Shown here piece by piece: positions 1 to 8,576 of a stretch of DNA of 64,000 nt. Location: the NCBI RefSeq assembly GCF_046127645.1, contig NZ_CP175919.1. One strand, written 5' to 3'. The number at the start of each line of letters is the position of its first letter. The first letter of the stretch is position 1. Origin of the DNA: Clostridium_F caseinilyticum. Its GTDB lineage: Bacteria > Bacillota > Clostridia > Clostridiales > Clostridiaceae. Below the pieces are notes generated by a model that saw only the letters and a program-made list of their open reading frames with translations, was not told the origin of the DNA and searched no databases. The position numbers were made by a program, and so were the translations under genes.

Positions 1-76
1 TTACAAAACTTACAGTAATAAAATCTTTTAAATTTTCGATATTCATGGTAATGTTGTGTTTAGAAAGTTCTAACAT
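1..76 (-). CDS. 5' end of an unidentified gene, cut by window edge
   Basis: A minus-strand ATG at 76 lies 8 nt downstream of a clear GGAGG (85-89) and opens a frame that stays open to the window edge. The peptide begins MLELSKHNITMNIENLKDF. It is too short to assign a family. It follows the GHKL-like gene on the same strand, so it may belong to the same accessory cluster. Confidence 0.5.
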   Translation of the reverse strand, partial: MLELSKHNITMNIENLKDFITVSFV

Positions 77-168
77 ATATGTTACCTCCATTGATTATTT
101 GGTCATTTTTAATGAAAGGTTAACATATTATGTTGGGGCTTTTCTATTTGTAAATTATGTTAGAATAA

Positions 169-657
169 TTAACTAGCACAAGAGGTTAAATTAATATTTT
201 CTTTTAATTTATATCTATATTTCTTACTTATCTTATCTACTAATTTATTGAGAAACTTATCACTGACAAATTGTTTTATAATTTCTCTATATAAATCTTT
301 TATTTCTATACTTACACCATTATAAAAGTAGTCTCTTATTTGTTCCTCTTTAAAATATATATCCCAATCATCCTTATTTTCCCAAGTATTTACATATATC
401 GGAATAGTATATAAACTATTAGACTTAATAGACTTAATAATTATTTTCTTTCCTAACTTTAATACAGATCTTTTAACATTACAATTCTTATTAGCATTAA
501 ATTTGAAAATTGATTTAAATTGTTCTTTACTAATTCCTCCACAATTATCTTCTATCATAAAATTTGATACATTAATTAAAACATTAATATTATATTTTTT
601 GCTTCCTTTATATTTCTCAATTAATCTACCTGCAGCTTGTATAGAATTATCTATCAA
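169..657 (-). CDS. GHKL-type ATP-binding domain protein, short and degenerate
   Basis: The N-terminus carries the N-box of a GHKL (Hsp90/histidine-kinase/MutL) ATPase (LIDNSIQAA) followed by the G1 box (IEDNCGGIS). Further on, VKRSVLKLGKKI aligns with the usual G2 lid but lacks the glycines that contact ATP phosphates. The only obvious start inside the called frame is TTG at 657. The frame is open up to 723 and upstream residues (NLNLETAILN) still look like the family, so the true start may be a non-ATG codon further upstream, almost abutting the Mrr-type gene. Family members in restriction loci are usually much longer, so this copy looks C-terminally shortened. Pairing with an Mrr nuclease suggests a defence module, but activity is doubtful. 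Confidence 0.5.
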   Translation of the reverse strand: MIDNSIQAAGRLIEKYKGSKKYNINVLINVSNFMIEDNCGGISKEQFKSIFKFNANKNCNVKRSVLKLGKKIIIKSIKSNSLYTIPIYVNTWENKDDWDIYFKEEQIRDYFYNGVSIEIKDLYREIIKQFVSDKFLNKLVDKISKKYRYKLKENINLTSCAS

Positions 658-726
658 ATTTAATATAGCTGTTTCTAAATTTAAATTTCCTATAGTTGGT
701 ATTGATATAATATTACATTTTAATTA

Positions 727-1668
727 TTAAATTAATTTATTATATTGTATTCTTTTATTTTCTATTATTTTCTCTAAGTTTTCCGACCAATTGCTTCCTA
801 AAAATGAGTTTAACAAAATGTTTATATCCTCATATGTCCAAATTTGTATTCGTTTATCCATATTTTTTATGTTTTCATTGACATAACCTGTACAAAATAT
901 AACTCCCCTATTTATGTTATCTTTTAATACCCTATATGCAAAATTTCCAACTTCCGTGTTCCTTAGCTCAGTTGAGCTATACAATTTACATTCAACATAA
1001 ACCTCTTCATGCCCATCAATTCTATTAATTTTAGCAATAATATCCTTGCCACCATCTCTCGTTGCTTGTGTCCATTTAGTTTCGTATCCTATATCTTTAT
1101 ATAATTCTTCAATTAGCCACTCAAACTCTACTGGTTTTAATTCAAGTAATTTTTCTACTGGTCTTTCAAAGTATATAAATCTTGATGATATTATTTCTGC
1201 ACTTTGTTCTATACCTATAATCCTATCATCAGGCAATGAAGATACTTGTGCTAACAAATAATTTTCTAGTGCTTTAATTGCCTTATATGGATGTCTTGGT
1301 AATAATTCTAATACCCATGTAAGCCCTTCCCATGCATCGTCTCCTTTTTCTATTCTTTTAAACATTTCATTATTAGACATCTTCATAGCATATTCTCTTA
1401 ATGTATTATCATTTGTTTTTAAATAAAATAAGTAAGTTTCATACTGATCTTTATCTAACTTTCTATTTATAGGACATAATAAGCATCTCAATAAATTTTT
1501 AACTGACTCTACTGATTCTTCCTTAATATTATCTATATACTTATTAAACCATTCATAGTAAGGAATTTTACAAAATGGATAAACCTGATCATTACCAATA
1601 ACTAAATTAAACCACTCATCAAAGTTATTATAATTATTTGTATAATATATTGAATTATATTCCCACAT
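727..1668 (-). CDS. Mrr-type (PD-(D/E)XK) restriction endonuclease domain protein
   Basis: The C-terminal ~130 residues form an Mrr_cat domain: an FEWLIEELYKDIGYE helix, then GGKDIIA, and the catalytic VECK strand (D...ECK of the PD-(D/E)XK fold), ending with the RGVIFCTGY and IQIWTYEDI strands of the family. The N-terminal ~180 residues are not recognised and may sense a target. ATG at 1668, preceded by AGGTG, is preferred over the GTG at 1677. It is followed almost without gap by the GHKL-like gene, which fits a two-gene nuclease/ATPase defence pair. Mrr enzymes classically cut methylated DNA. The substrate here is unknown. Confidence 0.75.
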   Translation of the reverse strand: MWEYNSIYYTNNYNNFDEWFNLVIGNDQVYPFCKIPYYEWFNKYIDNIKEESVESVKNLLRCLLCPINRKLDKDQYETYLFYLKTNDNTLREYAMKMSNNEMFKRIEKGDDAWEGLTWVLELLPRHPYKAIKALENYLLAQVSSLPDDRIIGIEQSAEIISSRFIYFERPVEKLLELKPVEFEWLIEELYKDIGYETKWTQATRDGGKDIIAKINRIDGHEEVYVECKLYSSTELRNTEVGNFAYRVLKDNINRGVIFCTGYVNENIKNMDKRIQIWTYEDINILLNSFLGSNWSENLEKIIENKRIQYNKLI

Positions 1669-1677
1669 AAATATCAC

Positions 1678-2243
1678 CTACATTCTACCTTTTTTATTTA
1701 TATTTATATATTTTTTATCTTTACTAGGAATAATATACAATAATCAACTCTTTAACCTACCATATACACTCCGCAATGATATAAAAAATATTGTATTCTT
1801 TGCTCTTTTCTTATACATAGCGCTTTCTTTCTCAGATGATCCCACGTGAATAAAGCAATAAATTATTCTAAATCCTGCTCCTACTATTATTAATATCATA
1901 AAAGCATATGCAATCTATTTTAACAAATCCACTATCTCCCCCTTTTTGCTATCTGTACAAATCTTACTGATTGATATATTGTTCCCATTACTTATGAACG
2001 TTATCCACATGATACTATAATAAATTTTTGCAAAAATCTTGGTGTTTTAATGACAAGAATCAATGTTGCTAACAAAATAAATTGTATTTACAATTTATTT
2101 ACATACACAAGAGATTATTGCAAAACCTTGAGTCGAACTCACTTAAAGTTGCTTTATTCCTGGAGTATTACTCAAATTTCAGTAATACTCCTCAGTTATT
2201 AGCCTTTAAGAATACACTTTTGATAACCTATGTTTGAAAATTT
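1678..2243. other. Intergenic region without recognisable gene
   Basis: No convincing coding frame was found in these ~565 bases. The only clear structure is an 11-bp inverted repeat listed separately at 2162-2191. Confidence 0.5.
2162..2191. repeat. Inverted repeat downstream of antirepressor gene
   Basis: GGAGTATTACT (2162-2172) is perfectly complementary to AGTAATACTCC (2181-2191) with an 8-nt loop. There is no T-run on either side, so it is not a canonical intrinsic terminator. It may be an operator or an mRNA 3' stabilising hairpin. Confidence 0.5.
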
Positions 2244-2957
2244 TTATATAGATGATCCTTTTATTAAAAGCCTAAAGATTTCTCTTCCTTTTGAAGTAAT
2301 AAGTGTCTGTGTACCAACCCATCCCATCTTTTCATTTTTTACTTCCTTAATTTCAAACAATCCATCATTTTTGCCTGCATAAGGCTTAAGTTTTTGTTTT
2401 TTATCACGATAGACATATCCTATATTTAGAAGAAAACTAATAAATGCTTTTTCCTTAACCTTTAATTCTTTAGCTGTATCTCTAAAATTAGTAAGTAAAT
2501 TTCTATCTACTAATTCATCAAAATATTCAGCCTTGGGTTGCATATTAGTATTAGCAACTAATAATTGTTCATTTTCTATCTGTAGATTTTTTATTGTTAT
2601 ATCTGCCATCTTCAATGCTCTAGACATAACCATTTCTGGTGTATTCCATGCTTTTTCTATAGAAAGAAAATACTGACGTGCCATTTTCCCTTTTTCCGTT
2701 CTTTGAATCATACACAATTCCTTTGCCATTAGAATTGTAAGTTCATGATCTATAAATTCCGTAGTAGGATTTTTAGTATTATTGGTTTCTCTTTTTTGAG
2801 TAACCAATATATAATCTGTTCCTTCGATAAATACATACTCTTTCATACGCTTAAACCAATCCCCATACTTTGTTTTGATCTCTAAAAATTCATGTAATTC
2901 TCTACCAGATACTGTTGGTTCTTCTTTGCTATAATCCACTTTAATTAATTCATTCAT
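2244..2957 (-). CDS. Phage antirepressor (AntA/AntB N-terminal, KilAC C-terminal)
   Basis: The N-terminal ~115 residues match the AntA/AntB antirepressor domain (VSGRELHEFLEIKTKYGDWF, then EGTDYILV and HELTILMAKELCMIQRTEKGKMARQYF). A short coiled segment leads to a C-terminal KilAC-type domain (LLTNFRDTAKELKVKEKAFISFLLNIGYVYRD). Antirepressors of this kind inactivate a prophage CI-like repressor by direct contact. The start is supported by GGAGG-like bases just upstream. Together with the XRE/ImmA genes further right it marks this stretch as a prophage or ICE lysogeny remnant; no structural phage genes accompany it. Confidence 0.85.
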   Translation of the reverse strand: MNELIKVDYSKEEPTVSGRELHEFLEIKTKYGDWFKRMKEYVFIEGTDYILVTQKRETNNTKNPTTEFIDHELTILMAKELCMIQRTEKGKMARQYFLSIEKAWNTPEMVMSRALKMADITIKNLQIENEQLLVANTNMQPKAEYFDELVDRNLLTNFRDTAKELKVKEKAFISFLLNIGYVYRDKKQKLKPYAGKNDGLFEIKEVKNEKMGWVGTQTLITSKGREIFRLLIKGSSI

Positions 2958-3037
2958 TTATATAACCTCCGTATATTTTGATGGGAGATACCCCCCTCAC
3001 TTGTTAGCCAATAAGGAGGTATGTTTGGTAACCAAAT

Positions 3038-3456
3038 TTATAAAAAATATTTTTTAAGCTTTTCTAGAATTTTTTTATGTCTTTTAACAATAGCTACATG
3101 TGAAACGTTTTCTTCCTTTGCAACTTCTCTTACTGTAAGATTTTTATAAGTTTTTGTTCCTTGCAATCTAGTTCTTCCATAGCCTTCTGTAAAATAAAAA
3201 GCATTGCTTTATCACAAACAATGTCTTCTACAGCTTGGGCATCTTTAAAATCTAATCCTTTATCTATTAACCTTTCAACAGAATCTTCTTTACTATCAAC
3301 AAAAGTAACCTTTTGTTTCTCCATATCTACATCAATACGTCCTACCTTTATATCATTTTGCATATATCTTTCACGTCTTCCCATTTTGTAGTACTCTTTA
3401 TAAAGTTCCTCACTTACTTCCACTAACTCTTTACCTATTTTAATAACTCTTTTCAT
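3038..3456 (-). pseudogene. Sigma-70-like / HTH phage protein broken by a frameshift
   Basis: The first frame (108 aa) has the small phage/clostridial sigma-like layout (EYYKMGRRERYM, then an acidic region and a helical SVERLIDKGLDFKDAQAVEDIV segment) and stops at ILQ. The helix-turn-helix continues perfectly in the next frame as NLTVREVAKEENVSHVAIVKR, then KKILEKLKKYFL and a stop at 3038. The switch lies in the A-rich stretch at about 3155-3165. Either one base was gained or lost, or the A-run is used for programmed slippage. The family normally has the HTH in one frame. Confidence 0.7.
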
Positions 3457-3531
3457 TTACTTTACCTCCTTGAATTCTGAAATTTGAAATTGTATTACCG
3501 ATGAAAATGCTGTATTTACACATGACTTGAC

Positions 3532-3617
3532 CCAAAAAAAGATAAAAAAAATAGCCGGAGAAATGTCCTGCACTGAGAAATAATTCTCAATTTGCATTGA
3601 CATTTCAATCCGGCTAT
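3532..3617 (-). terminator. Long stem-loop with U-tract after the 75-aa ORF
   Basis: ATAGCCGGA at 3551 pairs with its complement ending at 3617, and pairing continues through GAAATGTC, TGC and GAGAA to a 4-nt ATAA loop, giving a stem of about 28 bp with small bulges. On the minus strand it is followed by nine T residues and then ATCTTTTTTT. It sits between the 75-aa ORF and the sigma-like pseudogene, so it would end transcription from the former. The stem is unusually long and bulged for a simple terminator. Confidence 0.75.
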
Positions 3618-3653
3618 CAAGCAGCTCACAAGGAATTGTTATTTATTAAATTT

Positions 3654-3881
3654 TTAGAATAATTCTTTAGTTTTCTGTTTATAAATTAATTTACAAGTTG
3701 CTTTCATTTTTTCCATTGTTTCTTTATCTACATATGGACTAACAATTGAACCAATATCAATTAAAATAGGTTCTTTATGATCTCTACATTTAGTTGATAT
3801 AAAGAAAGAATCTTTTTCAATAATAATTTTAAATAATAACTTTTGGTGTTTTCCTTTGTCTCTTACTTCTTTTAATACCAT
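3654..3881 (-). CDS. Small hypothetical protein (75 aa)
   Basis: The start is set at ATG 3881 because the ATG twelve bases upstream overlaps the ribosome binding site (GGAGGTGCCC-ATG). The product is a small mixed alpha/beta protein with two cysteines and a basic C-terminus (CKLIYKQKTKELF). No family is recognised. It lies within the phage-like cluster and is followed by a strong terminator hairpin. Confidence 0.55.
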   Translation of the reverse strand: MVLKEVRDKGKHQKLLFKIIIEKDSFFISTKCRDHKEPILIDIGSIVSPYVDKETMEKMKATCKLIYKQKTKELF

Positions 3882-3926
3882 GGGCACCTCCATTTTTTAT
3901 CTGTTTTTATGTCTTGTAGGCTTTCA

Positions 3927-3985
3927 AGCGAACATTTAAATTAAAAAAATGTCATTATGTGTCATGTATGCACATAAGCGAACAT
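3927..3985. promoter_or_regulatory. Direct repeats AAGCGAACAT, possible operator pair
   Basis: AAGCGAACAT occurs twice, about 45 bp apart, in the intergenic region upstream of the 75-aa ORF. The repeats are in the same orientation and the surrounding DNA is AT-rich. They could be operator half-sites for the neighbouring XRE-type regulator. There is no direct evidence beyond the repetition. Confidence 0.3.
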
Positions 3986-4087
3986 AAAGAATAAAAAAAA
4001 TAAGCCCTACACTATATTCGTCTTTACTGCACTTATATTAATGTATATAAAAGATAACAACATAAACTAACCACTTGCTATTATCTT

Positions 4088-4843
4088 TTATAACAAAATT
4101 CCTAAAGTATTTAATCTTATTTCTGCCGCCTGTTTTGAAACTTGAAAAGTTGAAGCTAATTCATTAATAATAAACTCTTTGACCATCTCTGAACTATATC
4201 CTTTCCACATAAAATCATTAATTTTTTTCCCTGTTTTATAAGTTTTTTTAAGCTCTTCTATCCTCTTTTTAAACATGGCTGATGGCATCAGAATTGCAGC
4301 CGCTAGATTATCCGCCTGCCATTCAACCCATTCCTCTGGTGTTTTAGGTTTATATGATTTATCTTTTGGGCAACGGCATGCCTTGGCTAATGTTTTATTT
4401 TTATAAGATAGAGCCATAAATCTTAGCTGATGCTTATCCCAATGAACTATCTCATGAGCAATAGTAAATCTTTCTCTTCCTCTAGAGTTAGACTCTGAAA
4501 GATCACTTTCAACAAGTAAAGTTCCTTTATTATATTTTCTTCTAATGTACTGGTTTTGTTCTTTATCATATAATTCTACTAACCCATCAGAAAATATCAT
4601 CATGCCTAATATATCATAATTTCTATCAATATTTACATAATCAATCTCAAGATTCATTTCTAATTCTGCAATACCTTCTACTGGTATAGGCATAGGTTTC
4701 TCTAAAGATTCTGGACAGTACTTTAGCAAAAATTTTGTTGCCTCTTTATCCATATCCTTCTTATATATAATTGGCACTAAATCTTTACTTAAATTCGTTA
4801 AACATATCCCCACCTTTTTAATTGTTATATACTTCAATTTCAT
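4088..4843 (-). CDS. ImmA/IrrE-family metallopeptidase (second copy)
   Basis: A zinc-peptidase motif HEIVH lies in RERFTIAHEIVHWDKHQ, followed by the conserved EWQADNLAAAILMPSAMF segment and a C-terminal LASTFQVSKQAAEIRL helix, the standard ImmA/IrrE arrangement. In ICEBs1 and in Deinococcus, such enzymes cleave or inactivate an XRE-type repressor. The 5' end overlaps the preceding 124-aa gene by 26 nt, suggesting translational coupling. It differs from the other ImmA/IrrE gene of this cluster (5651-6442) in length and sequence, so the locus carries two distinct peptidases around one XRE regulator. Confidence 0.85.
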   Translation of the reverse strand: MKLKYITIKKVGICLTNLSKDLVPIIYKKDMDKEATKFLLKYCPESLEKPMPIPVEGIAELEMNLEIDYVNIDRNYDILGMMIFSDGLVELYDKEQNQYIRRKYNKGTLLVESDLSESNSRGRERFTIAHEIVHWDKHQLRFMALSYKNKTLAKACRCPKDKSYKPKTPEEWVEWQADNLAAAILMPSAMFKKRIEELKKTYKTGKKINDFMWKGYSSEMVKEFIINELASTFQVSKQAAEIRLNTLGILL

Positions 4844-5192
4844 CTACAGTAAAATCTTTTAATGTAGCATTTTCTAATATAGCACTACAACTTAGCTTAA
4901 ACCACTGACAAATTGACTCTGAAATATTTTCATCATATGCATAGTCACTGATTTCAATATTACAACTAACTAGCATATCAAAAATTACATCTTCTTCATC
5001 TTGATTAATATCAAAAACTCTTAAAACATCAATACTATCAAGACTTGCTTCTAGCACTTCCTGAACAACATTAGCTCTTAGAGTTAAATCATATTGATCA
5101 TACTTGTCCATATTTTTTTCTTGCAAAGAATTAAATATATCTCGATGAAAATTATCTTCAATCATCTTTTTAAATAAATCCTTCACACCCAA
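4818..5192 (-). CDS. Small acidic protein between XRE regulator and ImmA/IrrE
   Basis: This 124-aa acidic protein (rich in D/E, with SCNIEISDYAYDENISES) has no family I can name. It starts 7 nt after the XRE gene's stop and overlaps the next gene by 26 nt, so it is part of the same transcript. Its fixed place between regulator and peptidase suggests a partner or substrate role, but this is inference from position only. Confidence 0.6.
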   Translation of the reverse strand: MGVKDLFKKMIEDNFHRDIFNSLQEKNMDKYDQYDLTLRANVVQEVLEASLDSIDVLRVFDINQDEEDVIFDMLVSCNIEISDYAYDENISESICQWFKLSCSAILENATLKDFTVDEIEVYNN

Positions 5193-5199
5193 TCCCCCT

Positions 5200-5586
5200 T
5201 TATTCTTCTCCTTCTAAAGCTTTTATAAAGTCTTTCCATGCTTTTTCTGTAATATCACTTTTACCTTCAACTTCATCCATTTTACGTGCTTTTCTAAGCG
5301 CAGTTCTAGCTAAATTACTTTCTTTTATATAATCAGGTAAATCCATAGGAATTTCATCTCTGTCTTCAGAAGCCATATCTATCATTTCATCTAATTCATC
5401 ATGAGATAGACCTAATAATCTAGCTATTTCCTGAAGTTTATTGATATTAGGTGGATTTCTTCTACCCTTTTCAATGTCACTCCAATATGCTGGGGAAAGA
5501 TCTAAAAATTCTGCCATTTTCCTTAAACTAATCTTTTTTTCTTTTCTTCTATATGCTACAAATTCTCCAAATTTATTTGGACTCAT
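5200..5586 (-). CDS. XRE-family transcriptional regulator
   Basis: The N-terminal HTH is clear: FGEFVAYRRKEKKISLRKMAEFL, then SPAYWSDIEKGRRNPP and LQEIARLLGL. A charged C-terminal tail (DLPDYIKESNLARTALRKARKM) resembles repressors that are cut by ImmA/IrrE peptidases. The start has a strong GGGGAGGTG site. A perfect palindrome (5605-5625) just upstream is a probable operator, so the gene likely represses itself and the downstream peptidase operon. Confidence 0.85.
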   Translation of the reverse strand: MSPNKFGEFVAYRRKEKKISLRKMAEFLDLSPAYWSDIEKGRRNPPNINKLQEIARLLGLSHDELDEMIDMASEDRDEIPMDLPDYIKESNLARTALRKARKMDEVEGKSDITEKAWKDFIKALEGEE

Positions 5587-5604
5587 TCTTTACACCTCCC
5601 CTTT

Positions 5605-5625
5605 AACTAGCAAAACATGCTAGTT
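5605..5625. promoter_or_regulatory. Palindromic operator upstream of XRE gene
   Basis: AACTAGCA and TGCTAGTT form a perfect 8-bp dyad around a 5-nt AAACA centre, 19 bp before the XRE start codon. Position and symmetry fit an autoregulatory operator. Confidence 0.6.
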
Positions 5626-5650
5626 TATATAATTAAACTTTTTGTTTATT

Positions 5651-6442
5651 TTATACAAGAAAATATTGATGGTTTCCTTGTTCTTCACGTATGAATCCTA
5701 AATTTTTAAGTCTTATTTTAACTGCAGTTACTGATACATCAAATATATCTGCTAATTCATAAGGTAACAAATCTGCCCATAAATCTTTTTCAAAATCAGA
5801 ACCTAATTCATAATAGCATTTTTCCATTCCAACAGATATAAATTTATCTCTTGTAACTTTTGTAAATGCTGATTTTGGCATTAGTAATGCTGATGCCATA
5901 GAATCAGCTTGCCATTCCATCCATTCATCATCAGTTACTAATTTTTTTCTTCCAGTATTTTCGATATCACTAGTACGACATCTTACAACTGGCTGTTTTT
6001 TATCTTCCATAAAATCAAATAATGAAAGTTGGTTTTTATCTACTAGATATACTTGCCTATGTATAAGCCAATGACTTATTTCATGGGTTATAGTAAATCG
6101 TCCTCTTCTTAATTGATCTTCATTCAAAAGACTATTATCAATAAGAATCGTTCCTTCATTTACAGGTATTCTTTTAGCCTTATTATTCTTACCATCATAC
6201 ACTGGTATATTACAATCATTAAAAACTGTCATACCTAATATGGACTGATTATGGGTTAAATCTTTATAATCCATTTCTAATTCAGCATAAAATTCTAAAA
6301 ATTCCTCAACATCCAAAGAATTTGCTTCTTTTAACATTTTAGGATTATAATCATTAATTACTATTTCCGCTAAATTATCGATTTCATCTTTTGATAGAAC
6401 AGGAACACCATTCTTTTTTTGTTTAAAGTCTAAGTTAACCAT
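5651..6442 (-). CDS. ImmA/IrrE-family metallopeptidase (first copy)
   Basis: The zinc motif HEISH lies in RGRFTITHEISHWLIH. It is followed by EWQADSMASALLMPKSAF and a C-terminal LADIFDVSVTAVKIRLKNLGFI helix-turn region, the usual ImmA/IrrE order. Start chosen at ATG 6442 because GAGAGGAG lies 7 nt upstream; the longer frame to 6487 would run over the promoter. It is the first gene of a minus-strand operon (ImmA, XRE, acidic protein, ImmA) driven by the promoter at 6486-6515. Confidence 0.85.
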   Translation of the reverse strand: MVNLDFKQKKNGVPVLSKDEIDNLAEIVINDYNPKMLKEANSLDVEEFLEFYAELEMDYKDLTHNQSILGMTVFNDCNIPVYDGKNNKAKRIPVNEGTILIDNSLLNEDQLRRGRFTITHEISHWLIHRQVYLVDKNQLSLFDFMEDKKQPVVRCRTSDIENTGRKKLVTDDEWMEWQADSMASALLMPKSAFTKVTRDKFISVGMEKCYYELGSDFEKDLWADLLPYELADIFDVSVTAVKIRLKNLGFIREEQGNHQYFLV

Positions 6443-6485
6443 TTCATCGCTCCTCTCATTCTTGCGTGTATGCTTGTATGAGAAC

Positions 6486-6515
6486 ATTGTACTATGGAAT
6501 AATATTCCTTGTCAA
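6486..6515 (-). promoter_or_regulatory. Sigma-A promoter with palindromic operator in spacer
   Basis: On the minus strand TTGACA (6515-6510) and TACAAT (6491-6486) are separated by 18 bp. The spacer contains the perfect palindrome GGAATAATATTCC (6496-6508), ideally placed to block RNA polymerase. It serves the ImmA/XRE operon. Confidence 0.75.
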
Positions 6516-6673
6516 TAAATTAAACCTAATATTTATAAAATAGGATAAACTTATTTATATTATTTTTATGCAAATTACTTATTTTAGAAAAAACTTTTTA
6601 TTCTAACTAACACAGCAAGAAAAGTCACTTATACTTTCAATATATTCATATAATATAAATTTACTATATACAT

Positions 6674-6712
6674 AAAAAGTATTCTAGTATATTCAAAGCC
6701 AGAATACTTTTT
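6674..6712. terminator. Bidirectional intrinsic terminator after the McrBC-like operon
   Basis: AAAAAGTATTCT (6674-6685) pairs with AGAATACTTTTT (6701-6712). The arms end in T-runs on both strands. It lies 36 bp past the stop of the nuclease gene. Confidence 0.75.
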
Positions 6713-6747
6713 GATAGTTTAAGCAAATATTCAATAAAATTATTAAA

Positions 6748-8574
6748 TTAATTATACCTCTCGCTCTTCTCAGCTACTTTATCAAATACAATCCCTATCA
6801 AAGGTGTTTCTTTCACACAAGTATAAGACGGTGCACCCTGAAAATTCCCTAACATCCGATTTAATACATTAGTTAAGTATTGCAAATCGTCTTTATTCTC
6901 TGGATTTAATGGAAAGGCTCCTACCCCATTATATATATTTCTACAAACAGAATCCTCACAACCTACACAATCATATTTTTCGGTATACACTTCAGGTATA
7001 TCTCCTGGATATAAAACAAATGCTCCTATTGCATTTTTTATTGCATCCTTGTAAGCATGCATTTTAGTTATATCATCAAAATTAAATCCGTTCTCTATTT
7101 CGTCACTTTGTGATTTATAGGTTATAGTTTTAAATTTAGCATCTAATATAAATATTTCCTTTAGATTATTCTTATAATCAAATATCTCTATCGTTATATC
7201 TGGATCATAAGGTTTTGAATACGATAATGGATTTGAATAATTCTTATTATAAAAGAGCTTTATCCTTGGTAATACCTTTGACCTATCCTCAAACTGAAAA
7301 TAGTTAGCATTTGTTTTTTTAGTTAATGTCTTATTAAATTCATTTTTATAAACTTTAAAGGATAAATTACTCATATTTACTTTGTAAATATCACAAAGTA
7401 TATTAGCTACCACAAAAAAACAGTAATATTCATATAATAAGTCAAGGCTCTTATTTTCAATAATATCTGATAAATCCTCACTTATATCATTTATCTTAGG
7501 CATTGATTTAATTGTTACATAATACTTATAAAACTGCCTATAACCCTCTCTTCTTTGCAGCACTGTTGAGTTAGACGGTATATAGGATAAATCTCCAACA
7601 TTTCTTAGAAAAGTGTCTCTTATTAAGTTTTCTAATTTCTTCTTATACAGCAGTGATTTATTAATTACATCATAATTTATCATTGTATCTTTTTTATTCA
7701 TAAACATTGTGTTAAAATGATCTATTATGTTAATAATATAGTTTATAAAATATTTAAGAAACCTATTTTCATTAGTATCAAAGGTATCTTCAATTTCTAT
7801 TTGCAGTACTTTTTTAGGAAGATATCTCTTCCCGCCCACGCTTAATTTAGTAGCTAATTTGTTGTTAACTCCCTGTACCTCAATTAATTCATCTAAACTG
7901 GAAAAAATATTAACCATAACATCTTCATCCACATACGATAATGAATTTACATCTTCATAATAATAACTATCATGAATATTTCTATGCGGATTGCTTTTTA
8001 TCAACTTAAATAATGTAAATAAATTTATATTTCTTTGTTTAATATCAAGCCAATGCATTATTAATATGAAAATATGGTACTCTATATCTGTTTTCACCTT
8101 TTTATCTCTTTCAACGCTACTAAAAGTACTTTGATTAAAGTCAAATGATAAATTTAATATATAACCATTAATAGCATTAAGCATTTTTTGAAATGTTTCT
8201 TCATTAATTTTATTAGAAATAACGAAAACTTTTAAATCTTTAAAAAAAGAAAGTCCCATGCAATTTTTAAAAGTTAATGTTCCAAATTTATCATTCCCGT
8301 AAACTCCCCTTTTTAGAAAATCTTTTTCTTCAAATATTACCTTTTCATTAAAAGATTCTACCTTATATGATACCCATTCATTTAAAAATATTATATCAGC
8401 CTTATCAACTGAGGGATTCAAATATATACTATCTTTACAGCACATATCATGAGTCAAATATTGTTCTTTTGAATTTTTAAATTTGTTAAGCTCTTCTCTA
8501 GATATTCCATCAACATATAAAAGAATGCCATTTTGTTTTATTGCTATTAGTTTTTTATACCTTTTCATATGCAT
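6748..8574 (-). CDS. McrC-like DUF2357 / PD-(D/E)XK nuclease subunit
   Basis: This 608-aa protein has a large helical DUF2357-type middle region (KRYLPKKVLQIEIEDTFDTNENRFLKYF is typical, split here over residues ~250-280). The nuclease core lies near residues 455-482: a DPDITIEI strand and then FILDAKFK, i.e. D...D-A-K of the PD-(D/E)XK fold. The C-terminus carries CVGCEDSVC (about 534-542) and the NGVGAFPLNP motif of the family. The ATG at 8574 lies 2 nt after the stop of the ATPase gene; a second ATG six bases on is an alternative start. In LlaJI/McrBC-type restriction an AAA+ NTPase partner loads and drives this nuclease on DNA. The gene pair and the divergent methyltransferases support that role. 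Confidence 0.8.
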   Translation of the reverse strand: MHMKRYKKLIAIKQNGILLYVDGISREELNKFKNSKEQYLTHDMCCKDSIYLNPSVDKADIIFLNEWVSYKVESFNEKVIFEEKDFLKRGVYGNDKFGTLTFKNCMGLSFFKDLKVFVISNKINEETFQKMLNAINGYILNLSFDFNQSTFSSVERDKKVKTDIEYHIFILIMHWLDIKQRNINLFTLFKLIKSNPHRNIHDSYYYEDVNSLSYVDEDVMVNIFSSLDELIEVQGVNNKLATKLSVGGKRYLPKKVLQIEIEDTFDTNENRFLKYFINYIINIIDHFNTMFMNKKDTMINYDVINKSLLYKKKLENLIRDTFLRNVGDLSYIPSNSTVLQRREGYRQFYKYYVTIKSMPKINDISEDLSDIIENKSLDLLYEYYCFFVVANILCDIYKVNMSNLSFKVYKNEFNKTLTKKTNANYFQFEDRSKVLPRIKLFYNKNYSNPLSYSKPYDPDITIEIFDYKNNLKEIFILDAKFKTITYKSQSDEIENGFNFDDITKMHAYKDAIKNAIGAFVLYPGDIPEVYTEKYDCVGCEDSVCRNIYNGVGAFPLNPENKDDLQYLTNVLNRMLGNFQGAPSYTCVKETPLIGIVFDKVAEKSERYN

Positions 8575-8576
8575 AC

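Noticed and set aside
503..730. Plus-strand open frame of 75 aa across the GHKL-like gene
   Set aside because: It is the antisense of a better-supported gene, has no ribosome binding site, and its composition is that of a reverse-strand shadow.
2105..2150. tRNA T-arm-like stretch (GTGAGTTCGACTCA on the minus strand)
   Set aside because: No complete cloverleaf can be built around it. It could be an old attachment site, but the other arms and a second copy are missing.
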